A DNA stretch of 42,858 bases from CALRGE01 sp964365765. GTDB lineage: Bacteria; Patescibacteriota; Gracilibacteria; UBA1369; 2-02-FULL-48-14. The notes below the pieces were generated by a model that worked only from the letters and a program-made list of their open reading frames with translations, did no database searches and was not told the origin of the DNA. The stretch covers positions 1 through 42,858 of the forward strand of contig CAYIRB010000002.1 in assembly GCA_964365765.1 (NCBI GenBank), given 5' to 3'. Position 1 is the stretch's first letter; each line of letters opens with the position of its first letter. This document shows positions 22,681 to 35,500 of this stretch, piece after piece. The position numbers and the translations under genes were made by a program.

Positions 22681-23502
22681 ATGAATACACACGAAAAATT
22701 TAAAGAGTACGGAGGAAAGTCGCTGGAGTATCGCAGAAAATGCGAATTGCTTTTACCGGAAATTTATCGTGTGCGAATTTGGAAGAGGAAGGGTTTTGGA
22801 AGTATATATGAATATGCGGCGAAATTGGCGGGAATAACTGCAAATACAGTGGATGAATGCCTAAGAGTTCATCGCAGAATTCTTGAAATGCCCGAGCTTA
22901 TGGCGGTGGCCGAAGAAAAAGGTCTGCGAGCTTTACGTCCGGTGGCGGCTATTGCGACCAGGGATACCGCTGAGTTTTGGGCGAAAAAAGTAAAAAACAT
23001 GAGCAATCATACTTTGCAAGCCTATGTGCATGATTACAGATTAGAAAGCCACCGCGCGGTGGAAAATCAACCTGCAAAAGTTACCATGGAGCTTGAGCCG
23101 TCCGTGTTGAAAGAATTGGAAAAAATGAAGGGGGGCATGAGCTGGAACGACATAATGAAAAGATTGCTTGAACAAAAATCTCCCGAAGCGGTCAAAGCGA
23201 CTTCTCAACATATTCCAAATGAAATCCGGCACTTTGTTGTTGGAAAATATGATGGAAAATGCCATTATCCGGACTGCAATCGACAAGGCAAAATACTTCA
23301 TCACACTCAACGTTTCGCTCTGGAAAAGGTGCACGATCCGAACAGGCTGGTTTATCTTTGCACCGAGCATGAACGCATTGCCCACCTTGGCCTCTTCGAC
23401 AATGAAGAAGAAAGTACTTTTGCGTGGAGCTTACGCAAAGAGCCGGATAAAAATAATTTCAAATATTTTATTGACCAAAAGGTGAAAAATTATCGAACTT
23501 AA
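22681..23502 (+). CDS. HNH endonuclease-domain protein
   Basis: I start at the ATG at 22681 (273 residues); a TTG at 22657 adds eight residues without support. The N-terminal 170 residues are basic and helical and end in a ribbon-helix-helix-like piece (VTMELEPSVLKELEKMKGG). The C-terminus is an HNH fold: CHYPDCNRQGKILHHTQRF, then NRLVYLCTEHERIAH, supplying two zinc-binding Cys pairs and the catalytic His. Such proteins are scattered through CPR genomes; role is unknown (mobile element, restriction or repair). A fragment at the right window edge matches its C-terminal motif. Confidence 0.82.
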   Translation: MNTHEKFKEYGGKSLEYRRKCELLLPEIYRVRIWKRKGFGSIYEYAAKLAGITANTVDECLRVHRRILEMPELMAVAEEKGLRALRPVAAIATRDTAEFWAKKVKNMSNHTLQAYVHDYRLESHRAVENQPAKVTMELEPSVLKELEKMKGGMSWNDIMKRLLEQKSPEAVKATSQHIPNEIRHFVVGKYDGKCHYPDCNRQGKILHHTQRFALEKVHDPNRLVYLCTEHERIAHLGLFDNEEESTFAWSLRKEPDKNNFKYFIDQKVKNYRT

Positions 23503-23587
23503 AAACATTTTACCGCGAAGCAAGCGGAAAGCTTATTACGGATTAAATCGGGGCGGAGATTTGTGTCTTTTTTGGTAAAATTTACGC

Positions 23588-26500
23588 ATGCAAAAATGCA
23601 GGTCTTGGCATGTTCGCTTAATCTCTTCGACGATTATTTGCGCGATGTTGGCTCAGGTGATGCCGCTTACCCTGATGGCTAAGGCTTTTACGGGTGAGAT
23701 AGTCGAGGAAGTTCGCCCGGGAGGCGGTTTGAGCGACATTAGAAAAGTCGGCACGGTGGAAACGCGATACGGACTGGTCGCCATTTTGGTTGATTCGGAG
23801 GTTTGGGGTGACACCACCAGCTACAAGGGTTTGACCGAGGGCTTCTCCATCAGTGACACGCGACTTTCGGAAAGAATCGTGCGCTACGCGGAAGACGTGC
23901 AGGCGAGTATTCCGTGGACAAAGACATTGATAATCGAGGTGAATCGGAATGACGCGACTACCGATATTCAAAAAATGTTGGAGCGCCTTTACTTTGAGGG
24001 CGATCCGAATGACGCGGACACGACAAGGCTGGCCGGAATTGTGGTGGTCGGAGATGTGCCTCTGCCGGTCGTCAATAAAGAGGGGCATAGATTTATTTCC
24101 ATGTTCCCCTACACGGACTTCAGTGACCCGTCATACATTTTGGACGCGAGCACGAATGACTTTATTAGGAATAAGAAAGCAAGCAATTTGCAGGCGGATA
24201 TTTGGCACGGTTTAATCGTTCCGCCGGAAAGCGGCGAGAGCGGAATGCGGATGCTCGCGGAGTACTTCGACAAAAATAACAAGTACCACAACGAGGACGA
24301 GGATTTTGTTAATTTCGATAAAAAGACTTATATCGGCGACTACCTTACGGAAGGCAACACCGTGAACAGCGTGGCCTACGCCAGCTATGAAAGATTCATT
24401 ACCCATCTTGAGGAGTTCGCGTATTACAGATTCACGAGCGCGCTTTTGACGGAAATGTACGCGGGCATGCTGACGGATATCGAGGCGGGTGACAAAATAG
24501 ACAATGACGGCGACGGGAGCGTCGATGAGGAAGCGAAGAACGGAAAGGACGAGGACGGTGACGGAAAAATCGATGAAGACATCGGGGACGGCTTTAACGG
24601 AGTCGATAACGATGAAGACGGAAAAATCGATGAGGATACCGGCCAAGATAACAACAACGATGAAAATTTAAGTCTCTACGATGAGAAGTTTGCCGACGTG
24701 CCTTTTTATTCCGACGGTCAAAGCGATGAGGATCCTACCGGAGACGCCAATGGCGACGGTTGTCCCGGCGTATGCGGAAAAGATGATAACGGAAATTCAG
24801 TCGATCATGATAAGGACGGGTTTCCGACCGGCATGGAAATGATTCCGGGCTGGAAATGGAATGACGGAAAAGTCCCTTGGTCAACGCCTAAATACGTGGC
24901 GAATAACGGAGTATGGAGTGTGATCTCGGAGGGACAATCTTTTGACAGCGATGAAGAGGCGGGCGTTTTTTTCAAGAGTTTTTTCACGGATGAAGATTAC
25001 CGCGACTTATACGCATTGGGTCTTGTAAATAAAGTTGACAACAGTTGTTACGACAGCGGAGGCGGCTATCATCCGGAGTTGGATGATGACGAAGACGGTT
25101 TCTGCGATGAAGACGGTTCGACTGAAACCGATTCGCTTACGGGATGTATTTATAACGATAATGACTGCGACGGCACGGCGGATGAAGATCCGGCGGGAAT
25201 GAAACCCGCCGGCCTTTTTGATGATTTGCCTGACATCCAATCAAAAAAAGTCATGGACGGACTAACCAGCAGGTATGTTGAGATTTTTCAAAATCCGATA
25301 GGCGTTTGGAACAGAGTGGTGGATCAAACCGGACGTTGGGCGACAAGGCAAAAAGACTCCGAGGGAAATGTGATAAACGACTATGACAGCAGTGTTTCTT
25401 TGATCGCGAAAAAAGACGAATACACTTTGAACTACTTGAGGGCGGTGAACGACAATTTTGAGAGTGAAATCAACGCGATGGCGGAGAAACTTCAAAAAGA
25501 AATTCCCATTATAGCTTACATGCGCTTGAGCGGAACAGTAACGCTGGAAGCCGCGGACGAGGATTCGGAACCGGAAACGGTGGAATTTTGCGACCCGAAC
25601 AAGGGCGACACGGATTGCGCGATTTTCGTGAATCATTCGACATCGGATGAAAGTACGGAAAATATATGGACAAGCGCTTTCAGGCCGAATGAAAATAATT
25701 TTTATATGTTCGGCAGGCCGCTGACGGAAGTTAAAAGCGTCGGAGAATGCAGTAACGTGGGCGGCACTTATGAAGAAGACGGGCAATTCGTGCAGTACAA
25801 TTCTCTCTACAGCACGGCGACCGCGCAAGTGGATGACGCGAATGAGATCAAAAAATATAAAGGTTGCACGATCGCAAACGCCGCGAATTATTTATTGAAT
25901 GAGGATCCCGTTGAAATGTGTTATCCTGCCGTGGCGGAAGCCGATACGGCTTTGCATGACGGAGCGATAGCTTTTGAGGGTGACATACAAGACGCCTTCG
26001 GCAGATACGAGCAAGGCTGGCAAGCATGCTATGAATTCCGCGAAGTCGATACTTATCAAATTTATCACAAGGTAACAAGGCAATTCAGGGATGCGCTGGA
26101 CGGCTTCGCGAAAAGCGATGAAGGCAGTTTGAGCCAAGAAGAGTACGACGCGAAAATTCAAGAGTTCATAGCGAATACGAGCGATCCGCACGTGAATTCG
26201 GCGACTTTGAGAAAAGGGTTCGATGAAATCGCTTTGTACTCGGACTATACAATCGCCGATTTGTTGAATGACGCGGGCTACGGCACGGGTTTGTCCGACG
26301 ATGAAGCGGATCTCATTATGGCTTTTGAGGACGAGATTAAGATTAGCAATCCCATGAGCGGCGTGGATGAAATCGACGTGAAAATCGATAAACGATACTT
26401 GAACGAAGCCAGAAGCACTTTCACGGAAGACAGTGGCGAGGCGGCCACCATGAATTCGGTTTATAAGTACGTCGAACCGAGCAATGACACTTTAAATCTT

Positions 26501-29500
26501 CAGTACGCGGCGGGAGGCACTCCGAATTTGCCGGTGGACGCGACGCGGCGCGTTTCTTTCATGGACAAGGATCATAAGGGGCGTGTTTTGAAATATATAA
26601 ATCTTTTTGATGCCGATACGGTTGATGAGGTGGAAGCGCAAATTGAAACTCTCGCGAGTTCAATGGACGAAGTTAAGGGCGGGTCGTCCTACGCGGGTCA
26701 GATTCGAAAATTCATGTATGATTTGAATGAGGAACAGCTGCAAGATGCTTTGGATTGGTATCGCATGAACATCGACGAGAAGCATTCTTATTTGTTCAGT
26801 CATTATCTGGGGACGGAAGATCCGATTGCCGCAAAAGCCCGCGACGGTTATGAAGTCGCGACGATTATCGCGGACGGTACGCCGACAAAAATGTATTTTT
26901 CATTTAACGGGGCCAAGCCGACCGAGGACGGGGATTTGGAGTGGACATACCGTTCGCAAGAAGCGATTGACGCGGCTTTGAGCGCTGATGCCGCGGCGGA
27001 ATCGGGCAATTACGAGTCATTAAACGCGGCCGTCAGTAACTTGGTACCTATCCCCTTGGACGAATGGATGGATGAGATTTTGGCTTGGCTCGGCGACGTA
27101 AAAGATTCCGTCAGCAGCGCGGGGACATTCGAGGGAGGCGAATATTGCGCGAGCGAAAGTACGGATTTCGCCGCCGTGGCCGCCGGTAACAACAGTGACA
27201 GCGACGGCAGCGGTGTCCCGGATGTGGCCGATGAGACCTCGTCCATCAAGTTGACGAGCGAGGACAATAATGTTCTTCAGGCGAAGGGCAAAGATTATTA
27301 CACAGTCATAGCGAGCGCGAGAAAAGCCGACGGGTCCGCCAACGGCGAAGACAGTTTTACCAAGGTAAAGTTGGAAATTACTTCGGGGTCGTCTTCCGTT
27401 GAGATAAGCGGAAACGATACGATTCAGCTGACTTCCGGGGTCGCTACATTTTTGGTCAAGAGCAAGGATGCCGGGATTTTCACGGTAAAGGCCGAGCCCG
27501 ATAATCGAGATGATTTGAAAGATTCGAATTCGCTGAGCGGCACGGTCACATCCAAATTCGTGAAGGTTACAACTTATACTTTGAGTGCGGCGGAAACGTC
27601 TTCCGGTTCAAGCGGCGCGGGTGAAAATATCGATGTCACGGATTATGAAAAAAACGTGGTGGCGGTTTTGAACACTTCGACCGGCGATTTGACTTTGGAC
27701 GGCGCAGAGGCAAAACTTTTGGAAGCCACGAAAGAAACTCCGACAAGAATCGCGATTGAAAGCGGGACTGGGACGATTTACGGGGTTTTTTATTTGATTC
27801 CCGATAATAAATCGGTTTCCATAGGTGAAGGCGCGACTGGGGTTTATGTTAAAAAAACGGCCGACGGGACGGAGGCCGTAAAAGGAAGCGACGGAGTGCG
27901 TTTGGAATATGAGGGGAAGCAAATCGGTCTCGTGAGCGACTTGGGGCAGATTGCCGTCGCGGACGGGTTTTATTTGCAATTTAAAAATCCGGGCCAAATA
28001 AATATTTTTGATCCGGTGTTAATTACGGACGCGGGCGGAAATGAGCTGTTTAACGTGACAATCAAAACTAATTCGGGAACGGTGAATTTGATTAAACCTG
28101 CCGGAACTTACAAACAATATTTGCGCACGACTTATATTTGGCCGGTGCCGAAAAAAGGGCGGATTGCTCGTGACGCCAACACGGCTTACGCCAGTGTTAC
28201 GATTCCGGACAAAGACTCCGACGGACTGGACGATCTTGAAGAGTGGACAATAGGAACCGACCTCGGCATCGCCGACACGGACGAAGACGGATACGCGGAC
28301 GGGGCGGAAGTTTTGGCGGGTTACAGTCCGCTTACCACCGGCGCTTTGTTCAGCGACTTGAACGCCGCTGACGAATCATTCGGCGACGTGGTGAAATTAT
28401 ATCTTCGCGGCGTGATTCGCGGTTACGCCGACGGCAGTTTCCGTCCAAATAACAATTTGACGCGCGAGGAATTTTTGCAGGTGGATTTGGGCGGGATTTG
28501 CGTGCGTTGCCAAGATTTTTCGAACGAATATAAAAATGAACTCATTACAAAATACAATGGAGACCCCTTCCCCGACGCCGATATCAATCCGGAACTTTTG
28601 TATTGCGTCGCGGAGGGGAAAACACGTGATATCGTTTCGGGTTACGCGGGCGGCGCGGACGAAGGTTATTTTGTTCCAAAACAATATATAAGCAGAGCCG
28701 AAGCCACAAAAGTCCTTGTGCAGACCGCGGGATTTACGGTGGGAGAAGCGGGCTACGGCGAAGCTTGGTACGCGCCTTACGTACGGGCCGCGCAGAAAAA
28801 TCAAATTTTTCCCGATGGGCGTTTTGAGAATGATGAAGCCATCGCCGGGCAGTTTAAAACTTGGCTCGAGGGATACATTTCCCGCGCGGAGTTCGCCATG
28901 ATGGCCGCGAATTTGATTGAGACGCAAGATTGTCGAACAATGGACGAGGACGGGGACGGCCTGAGTGACACCGAAGAAGATTTGATTTACGGCACGGATA
29001 AGAACAATGCCGACACGGACGGAGGCGGAGTGAACGACTTTGACGAGGTCGTGCGCGGAAGCGATCCGAATGACAAGAGCGACGATGTTTTGGCGGAAAT
29101 GACCGCTGAAACTCCGAGTGAAACATTCGACCTGAGCGGCTTTGATCACGAATCCGGAGTCTATGGCGTGGGAACGGGCATGAATTATGAAACCGTAAGC
29201 AGTTCCTTGGGACTGTCGAGCAGTTCTGTAAAAGTCTTTACGGACTTGGTGGCGGCTGACGGTGAGTCTCAAATTTTCGTGCAAGCGGAAATTCGTGACC
29301 AGGAAAATAATGTTTACGTCGACGATAATTCGAGCGTGATAAAATTCGTACTTTCGAGCGATGAAAACGCCGTCATCGCGAGCAAGCAAGTCAAAGTGAG
29401 CGGCGGCAAGGCAGAAACGATTTTGACTGCGAAAACGCTCTCCGGCGAACTGAACATTTCGGCCGAAATAAGCGATGGGTCGCTTCCTTCCCAAGATACT

Positions 29501-32500
29501 TTGGTCAAGGTGTTTCCGGGCGAGCCCGTGAAAGTAAGCGTGACGGCGGAGTCCACCGTGATTCCGTCCGGCGGAGAGAGTTTGGATGAGATTCGCGTCA
29601 GTCTTTACGACAGCTTCAACAATTTGGCGAATTACGGTTTTCATTCGGTCACCATTGAGAGCGAGGGTGATATCGCTTTGTTGGATTTGTATGACGAAGA
29701 TGAGGAAAGTGATGGCTACCAAGTCACGACTTCCGAGGGCTACATCGATTTCCGAATCAAGTCGGCGCCGAGTGAGGGAGCTTCGATCATCAAGGCGAGT
29801 TTGTTGGACAATCCGGACAGCGCGGGGTCGCAATTGGAAATCATGTCGCTGAGCGGAATGGAGATACAGTTGAAGACAGCGCAGGCCTACATGGTGGCGG
29901 GAAGCGGCGCGAGCCAAGTCGTGGCGGTGAGAGTCACGGACTCGGAGAATAAAGTCGTGGACGGTTTCCAAGGCGAAGTGGATTTGACTTTCAGCGATCC
30001 GAAATTCGGAACTTTTGAAAACGAAAAAATAAAATTGAGCGACGGTGGCGGAACTGTGAATTTGACCGTCGGAACTTTGGCGGGAAATGCCGGTTTGCTT
30101 GTTTCAAGTCCGGGCATGAGCGCCGGAAGCGCGACCATGATCGTCAAACCTTCCGATCCTTACGAAATAAAACTTAGAAAAGAAGACGGCGGCACGGTTT
30201 TGGAGGCCGGTCAAAAAGATACTTTCTACGCGGATATTTATGACGTCTACGGAAACATGGTCACAAACGACAGCAGTACTTTGATTGCGCTGAGAAAAAC
30301 CGGGGTGACCGACGATTATGGCAAAATCGCGGGTTCCCCCGCCACGACTAAAAACGGAACCGCGACCTTTCAAGTCACGGCCGCGGACATAAGCGGGAAA
30401 TTGAATTTGGTGGCTTCAAGCTCGGGCTTGATTTCCGGTTCATTCGGCGGGGACGTGAATTATTCCATGGATTCCTCGGATTTCGCTGTAATCAATAATC
30501 AGAGTTTGTATACGAATATGCTCGGGGCCGCCTACGGCGACGTGACGCAAAGCGGGTACTTGGGCGGTTACATGACTTTCAACGGAAAAGCCGAGGTCGT
30601 CAGCACTTTGATAGCGGCGCCGAAGCCCAAGAAAGAACTTGCATCAATTGATTCAAGCGGAAAAATCAATTTGCTCGACGGGGACATAATTTCACAGACC
30701 GTCGCGGGCGCCGGTAAGAATCTTCCCGTACGAATCACTTGGAGAAGTTTTCCGGACGACGTTTTAAAGGCGCAAATTTTTTATGTCGCGCCGTCGAGCA
30801 CCAACTCCGTGTCAGCGGAATTGCTTAGCGCCGACGAAGACTTTGAACTGGCTCAAAACGGCGCGGATATTTATTTGCGGGAAAACGAGGCCGGCGTCGT
30901 AAAAGTTCGGAGCGACGGGCAAATTGAATTGCTCGACTCGGGGTATGGCATGGCCGTGAATGAAAGTGCCGGAGCATTGAGTTTCGTGATATTGAAAGCG
31001 ACGGAGCAAGTGATGAGAGTGGATTTTGCGTCCGCATGGACAAAAGACGCGACGCTTCTGGGTCCCGCTTTCGACATTGAGAACTATGGGAGCCTGTCAC
31101 CGGGAATTTATGTGATTCCCACCGCGGCGGACAGCGGCAACTTTGTGGCCGTGCCGTCCGGCAATTCCAGCGCGGAACCAATGGGGCTCGCGCTAAGCGA
31201 CCCGGAAGAGGACTTACCTGAAAATCAAAGGCCGTCCCTAAGTTATGACAGTCTGGATAAGGCCGCCGATAACGGTACCATTGGATGGGAGGGCGACAAC
31301 AAGAGTATTCTGCTTTTTGCCGCCGGAAACAGCGCGGGCGATTCGAATAAATACTACGCTTCCGAAGTCGGGGTTTTGCTCGGCGATCCCAGCGTTCGTT
31401 TGGACCGCGATAACGCGCAAAACGCCGCGGGTTTCACGGAAGACATAGGCAAAATGATTTATGCCAACGATAAAGAAATAAAATCGCTTTTGAACGTGGA
31501 TTACAACGGCGACAATCTGCCGGACGTTTTGACCGTGTATGAAGACGGAGAAATCGATGTGCTTCAAAATTCCAAATCGGCGGACAGGCTGAACAAGCGC
31601 GGCGTAATTCTTAAAGTCGAGAACGGAATCAATTCCGTCGACAAAGGGGATTTCAACGGCGACGAACTGGACGATTTGCTGATTGCCACAAAGACTTCCT
31701 GTTTGGCGGAGGAAATGTGTCTTTACATTTACGAAAATATCGGCGGAGGTTTTGTGGCGCATAATTTGACTTTGAGCGATATCACTTCAAAACCCAAACA
31801 GGTGAAAGTCGCGGATTTGAACGCCGACGGTTACAGCGAAATCGTTGTGCTGGACGTGAATTTGAATTTGTATATCGTCTGGAATAATAAAGGCGAATTG
31901 ACGGACGTGGAGCTCGTGAATAATTTCGGTCTGAACGGAAACGGCGGCGAAAATCTCTACGGCGATTTGGGAATAACTTATGACGGGCTCAAAGCTTCTG
32001 CGCTGTCGCTTACTATTCCGAGCAGCGATGTCCAAGGTCAAAGTTATTTGGATGATCTATTGGAGAATGCGGATTATTCCGTTACGAATTCGGATATTCC
32101 GGGGGCGGCGCAAGCGGACTTCGAATTCGCCGATAAACTGACCGATGTTTTGACGGCGAGCAAAATTTTAAGCGATGACGGCGGCGGTCAAATTGAAGTC
32201 GGGGATTCATTGACTTACACGATTTCGCTGAAGAATGTTTCCGGTTCCGCTTTAAGAAACGTATATGTTTCCGACACTGTTTCCAGTCTTTTCAGTTTCA
32301 GCGACTCGGTGGAATGCGCATCCTGCTCTTCGTCGACGATAAGCAAAACAGGAGACAGCGCGAGGCCTTGGGTTTACGGGCCCGTTACGATTTCTTCCGG
32401 CGCCACCACAACTCTCAGCTACAAAGTTACAGTGGACGACCTGCCGGGAATGTCGCTTATGGTCGGGAACGATTTATTCAGCGATTACGTAAATGACGAT

Positions 32501-35500
32501 TATCCGGACATCGGGCTGTCACCGGAAGGAAACACAACTGGCACGGTGATTGTGTACTATTCGAGCGGAGTCGATTCATCCACCGGATATAAAAAAGTCA
32601 ATTACGTCGAGAAAAAATATTCCGGAAGCGCGGCGGAAGCGGAAACCCCGAGTACCGTGACGAGCGAGGAAATAGATTTGAAAGATGAAAACGGAAACAA
32701 TATTCCCGATGCCTTTGAAGAAATGGACGAAGACAAGGGAATCAAAAAAACAGCCTCGAACGAGTATTTGATGGAGAAGGTTTTGGGCGCGAAAGACAAG
32801 GACGGCGACGGTTGGTACGCGCAAGATGAAATGTTCGCCGATACAACCGATGCGGATGCCGACGGCTTGAACGACAACGTGGATCAGTGGGTTGTTTCCA
32901 CTGCCGGCGTTGCGGCTTATTTGCTCAATCCCGAGCAACAGCTTGCCGATTTGGAGAACACGATAAACGCCCTGGATACTTACGTGCAACAGGCAAGTAC
33001 TGTGATTGAAGAAATTGCGTCGACATTCTTCTGCAACGGCGGCTGTTTGGCGGTGCCGTCCAACATCGCTTTCTTGGTGCCGGGCGACTTCCATGATCCG
33101 CTCACCGGAACAACCATTTCGCCGCCCGACAGAGGGATTCCGATTTTCGGAATATTGCCCACACCGGTTCCGCCGGTTGTCTGCTTCGGAGTTGCATGTT
33201 ACGCATCCAAGACTTTCAGATTTTACATCGCACCCACGACGACTTTGGGCTTGGGAATCGCGCTGTGCGTTTTCCCCTACGGAGACAGCGGCCAATGTTT
33301 TGCCTTCACGCTTCCGCTTTTGCAAATGTTGGGAGTATGCGACGCGATTAACGGCGCGATTTCAAAAGCGCTTTCAACGGCGACTTCCTTCACAGTCAGC
33401 GGAGACACCAAACTGTTCAACGCGAGCATAACGGCGAGCGCGGGCGGCGACGGCGGAATTTCCAGCGGCGTTTTTGACGGCTATTCGCCGCCGATAGTGA
33501 CGAGTTCGAATATACAAGTGCCGGGCTTCCCGTCGGTGTTTACAGAGTGGTGGAAAAAGCAAAAATATGAGTTTTTCAAAATGCTCGATCTACCAGATAT
33601 TACTTTTATTTATCCGGACCCTGCCAGTTTAAAGAACGCGATTAAACCCGATCCCTCACAGCCGGAATTGACTCTTCAGACGAATATTCTCGGTCTGCAA
33701 AAATGGTTGAGCATAGCGAATTCATTGCCGATTATTGACATCACGTCAAAGCGCGTCGATATCAAATATCCCGCAATGACGCCGGAAGAAATCGAGCTGA
33801 TCAGAAAAGACTGGGAGCAATGGCTGGTCGACGCAAAAGCGGAATGGGAAAGGTTCAAGGCCGAATGGAAACCAAAGTTGAGCAGTAACTTGTTTGCGGA
33901 ACTGGAGTCGGAATTCAACAAGCTGCAGTCCACAATGGAGAATAATTTGGCGATTTTGGAGGACTATTCGCATATTCCCGAACAGATTTTGAAAATCAGG
34001 TATTTGCAGGCTTACTACGCGAAAGTTGTGATTTGTTATCTGGACGCGGTGCTGAGCTACACGGCCGGATATTTGAGCACAAACGCGCAAAGAATAAAAG
34101 CTTGGGGCGAATGGGTCGGGCAGTTGAAGAATATCGTGAAAGGATGGCAGGCGATAATCGATCTTTCCGTTGACTTTACTAAGTCCTGCGACAAATGCAC
34201 GAACCAACGCTTCAGCGCCTTCCAAATAATAGCAAATTTGTTCGTATTCTTGCCGGAAATTCCGGTGATCGCACTGCCGAAATGGCCGGATATAGTCATC
34301 GACGTTTCCAATATTCAGGCGGGAGTGAATATCGATTGGCCGGATATCAAATTCGTTCCAGAACCGATTCATATTCCAAAAATTCCGCGGCTCTCTTTGC
34401 CCTCCGGAGGCCTGAGTTTGGACTTGAACTTCAATATCGACTTCACTTTACCGACTTTGCCGGAAATCGATTTGAACTTTGAACTGCCGGAATTGCCCGG
34501 CTTGGCTTTACCGACTTTACCGGATTTGCCGCCGCCGCCGGCTTTGCCGAAAATCGACGCGACTTTGAAGGCGGGCTTGGACATTGTTTCAACTGTTTTG
34601 AAAATAATCTGTTTGATTCGTTCGAATTTCTTCCCCATTCCGGAGACAAAATTGAAGACGAAAATCGAGGAAATGACGGAAAGACCGAGCAATTATGTTT
34701 TGCCGGTCGACATTGCGGTTACCGTGCAATTCCCCAAAATCAGTTTCGACTTCCTGAAGAGAATCGATATAAAAACTTATTTGAACATCAAGCCGGATAT
34801 TTCCGTTTTGTACGACTTGGTTAAAATAATCGCCGACAAATCAAATGTCTTTGTGAGCGATATTGTCGAGGAAATGAATAAAGTCGGAAGCGACATTTCC
34901 GGCGCCGTGCAATCCAACATGGATTCCGTGGGAGATATAAATGTGGAAGTGGAAACGGAAGCGGAAGTGGATCTGCAGCTTTACTTGCCCGGGGATCCCG
35001 CGGAGGACGTGGCCATGCAATACAAAGATAATCCTTTGGTGGCCGGTAATTTGGCCGCGCTGAAAAATACTTTTGAGAGACTTTCTCAGCAATTGAAAAA
35101 CTGGGACGCCGCGACGCCCGATAAATACGAATTGAAAGCGACAGAAAGAATTTTGGCGGAGGATGATCCGCTTTTGCAGAGGTACGACGAAATTATTAAA
35201 TCGAATTTGAAACTTGATTCGACTTTCCTCGCCTCAATAAAAGACAGTCCGCTGTCGAACGTGGCCACGATTCGAGATAAAATGATAGCGTCCGTTGAAA
35301 ATCTCGACGCGGGAACGCGAAAATTGGAAAATATGGGCGGCGAAAGTTTCAACAAGTATTTGGCGATGGAGAACGAAGTCGATCAATACACATTGGCGAG
35401 CAGTCGAGACGGCGACGTTTCCAGCGGGGACGATTTTGACGTTCTGAGCAAGGTGGATGAAAACAAAGCGATACCGGTGGAACTTTCGGAAGAGAGTTCG

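Noticed and set aside
23650..24300. A gingipain-like (C25) peptidase domain near the N-terminus of the giant protein
   Set aside because: A strand-like VVVGDVPLP segment is suggestive, but no convincing catalytic His/Cys pair could be identified.
24487..25197. EF-hand calcium-sensor domains in the giant protein
   Set aside because: The Asp-rich DxDxDGxxDE pieces lack the paired helices of EF hands and fit thrombospondin-3-like or dockerin-like calcium loops better.
28397..29971. A 524-codon open frame on the minus strand inside the giant gene
   Set aside because: It is antisense to a strongly supported coding region. The translation is His/Arg-rich without domains, as expected from the complement of Asp/Gly/Ser-rich codons.
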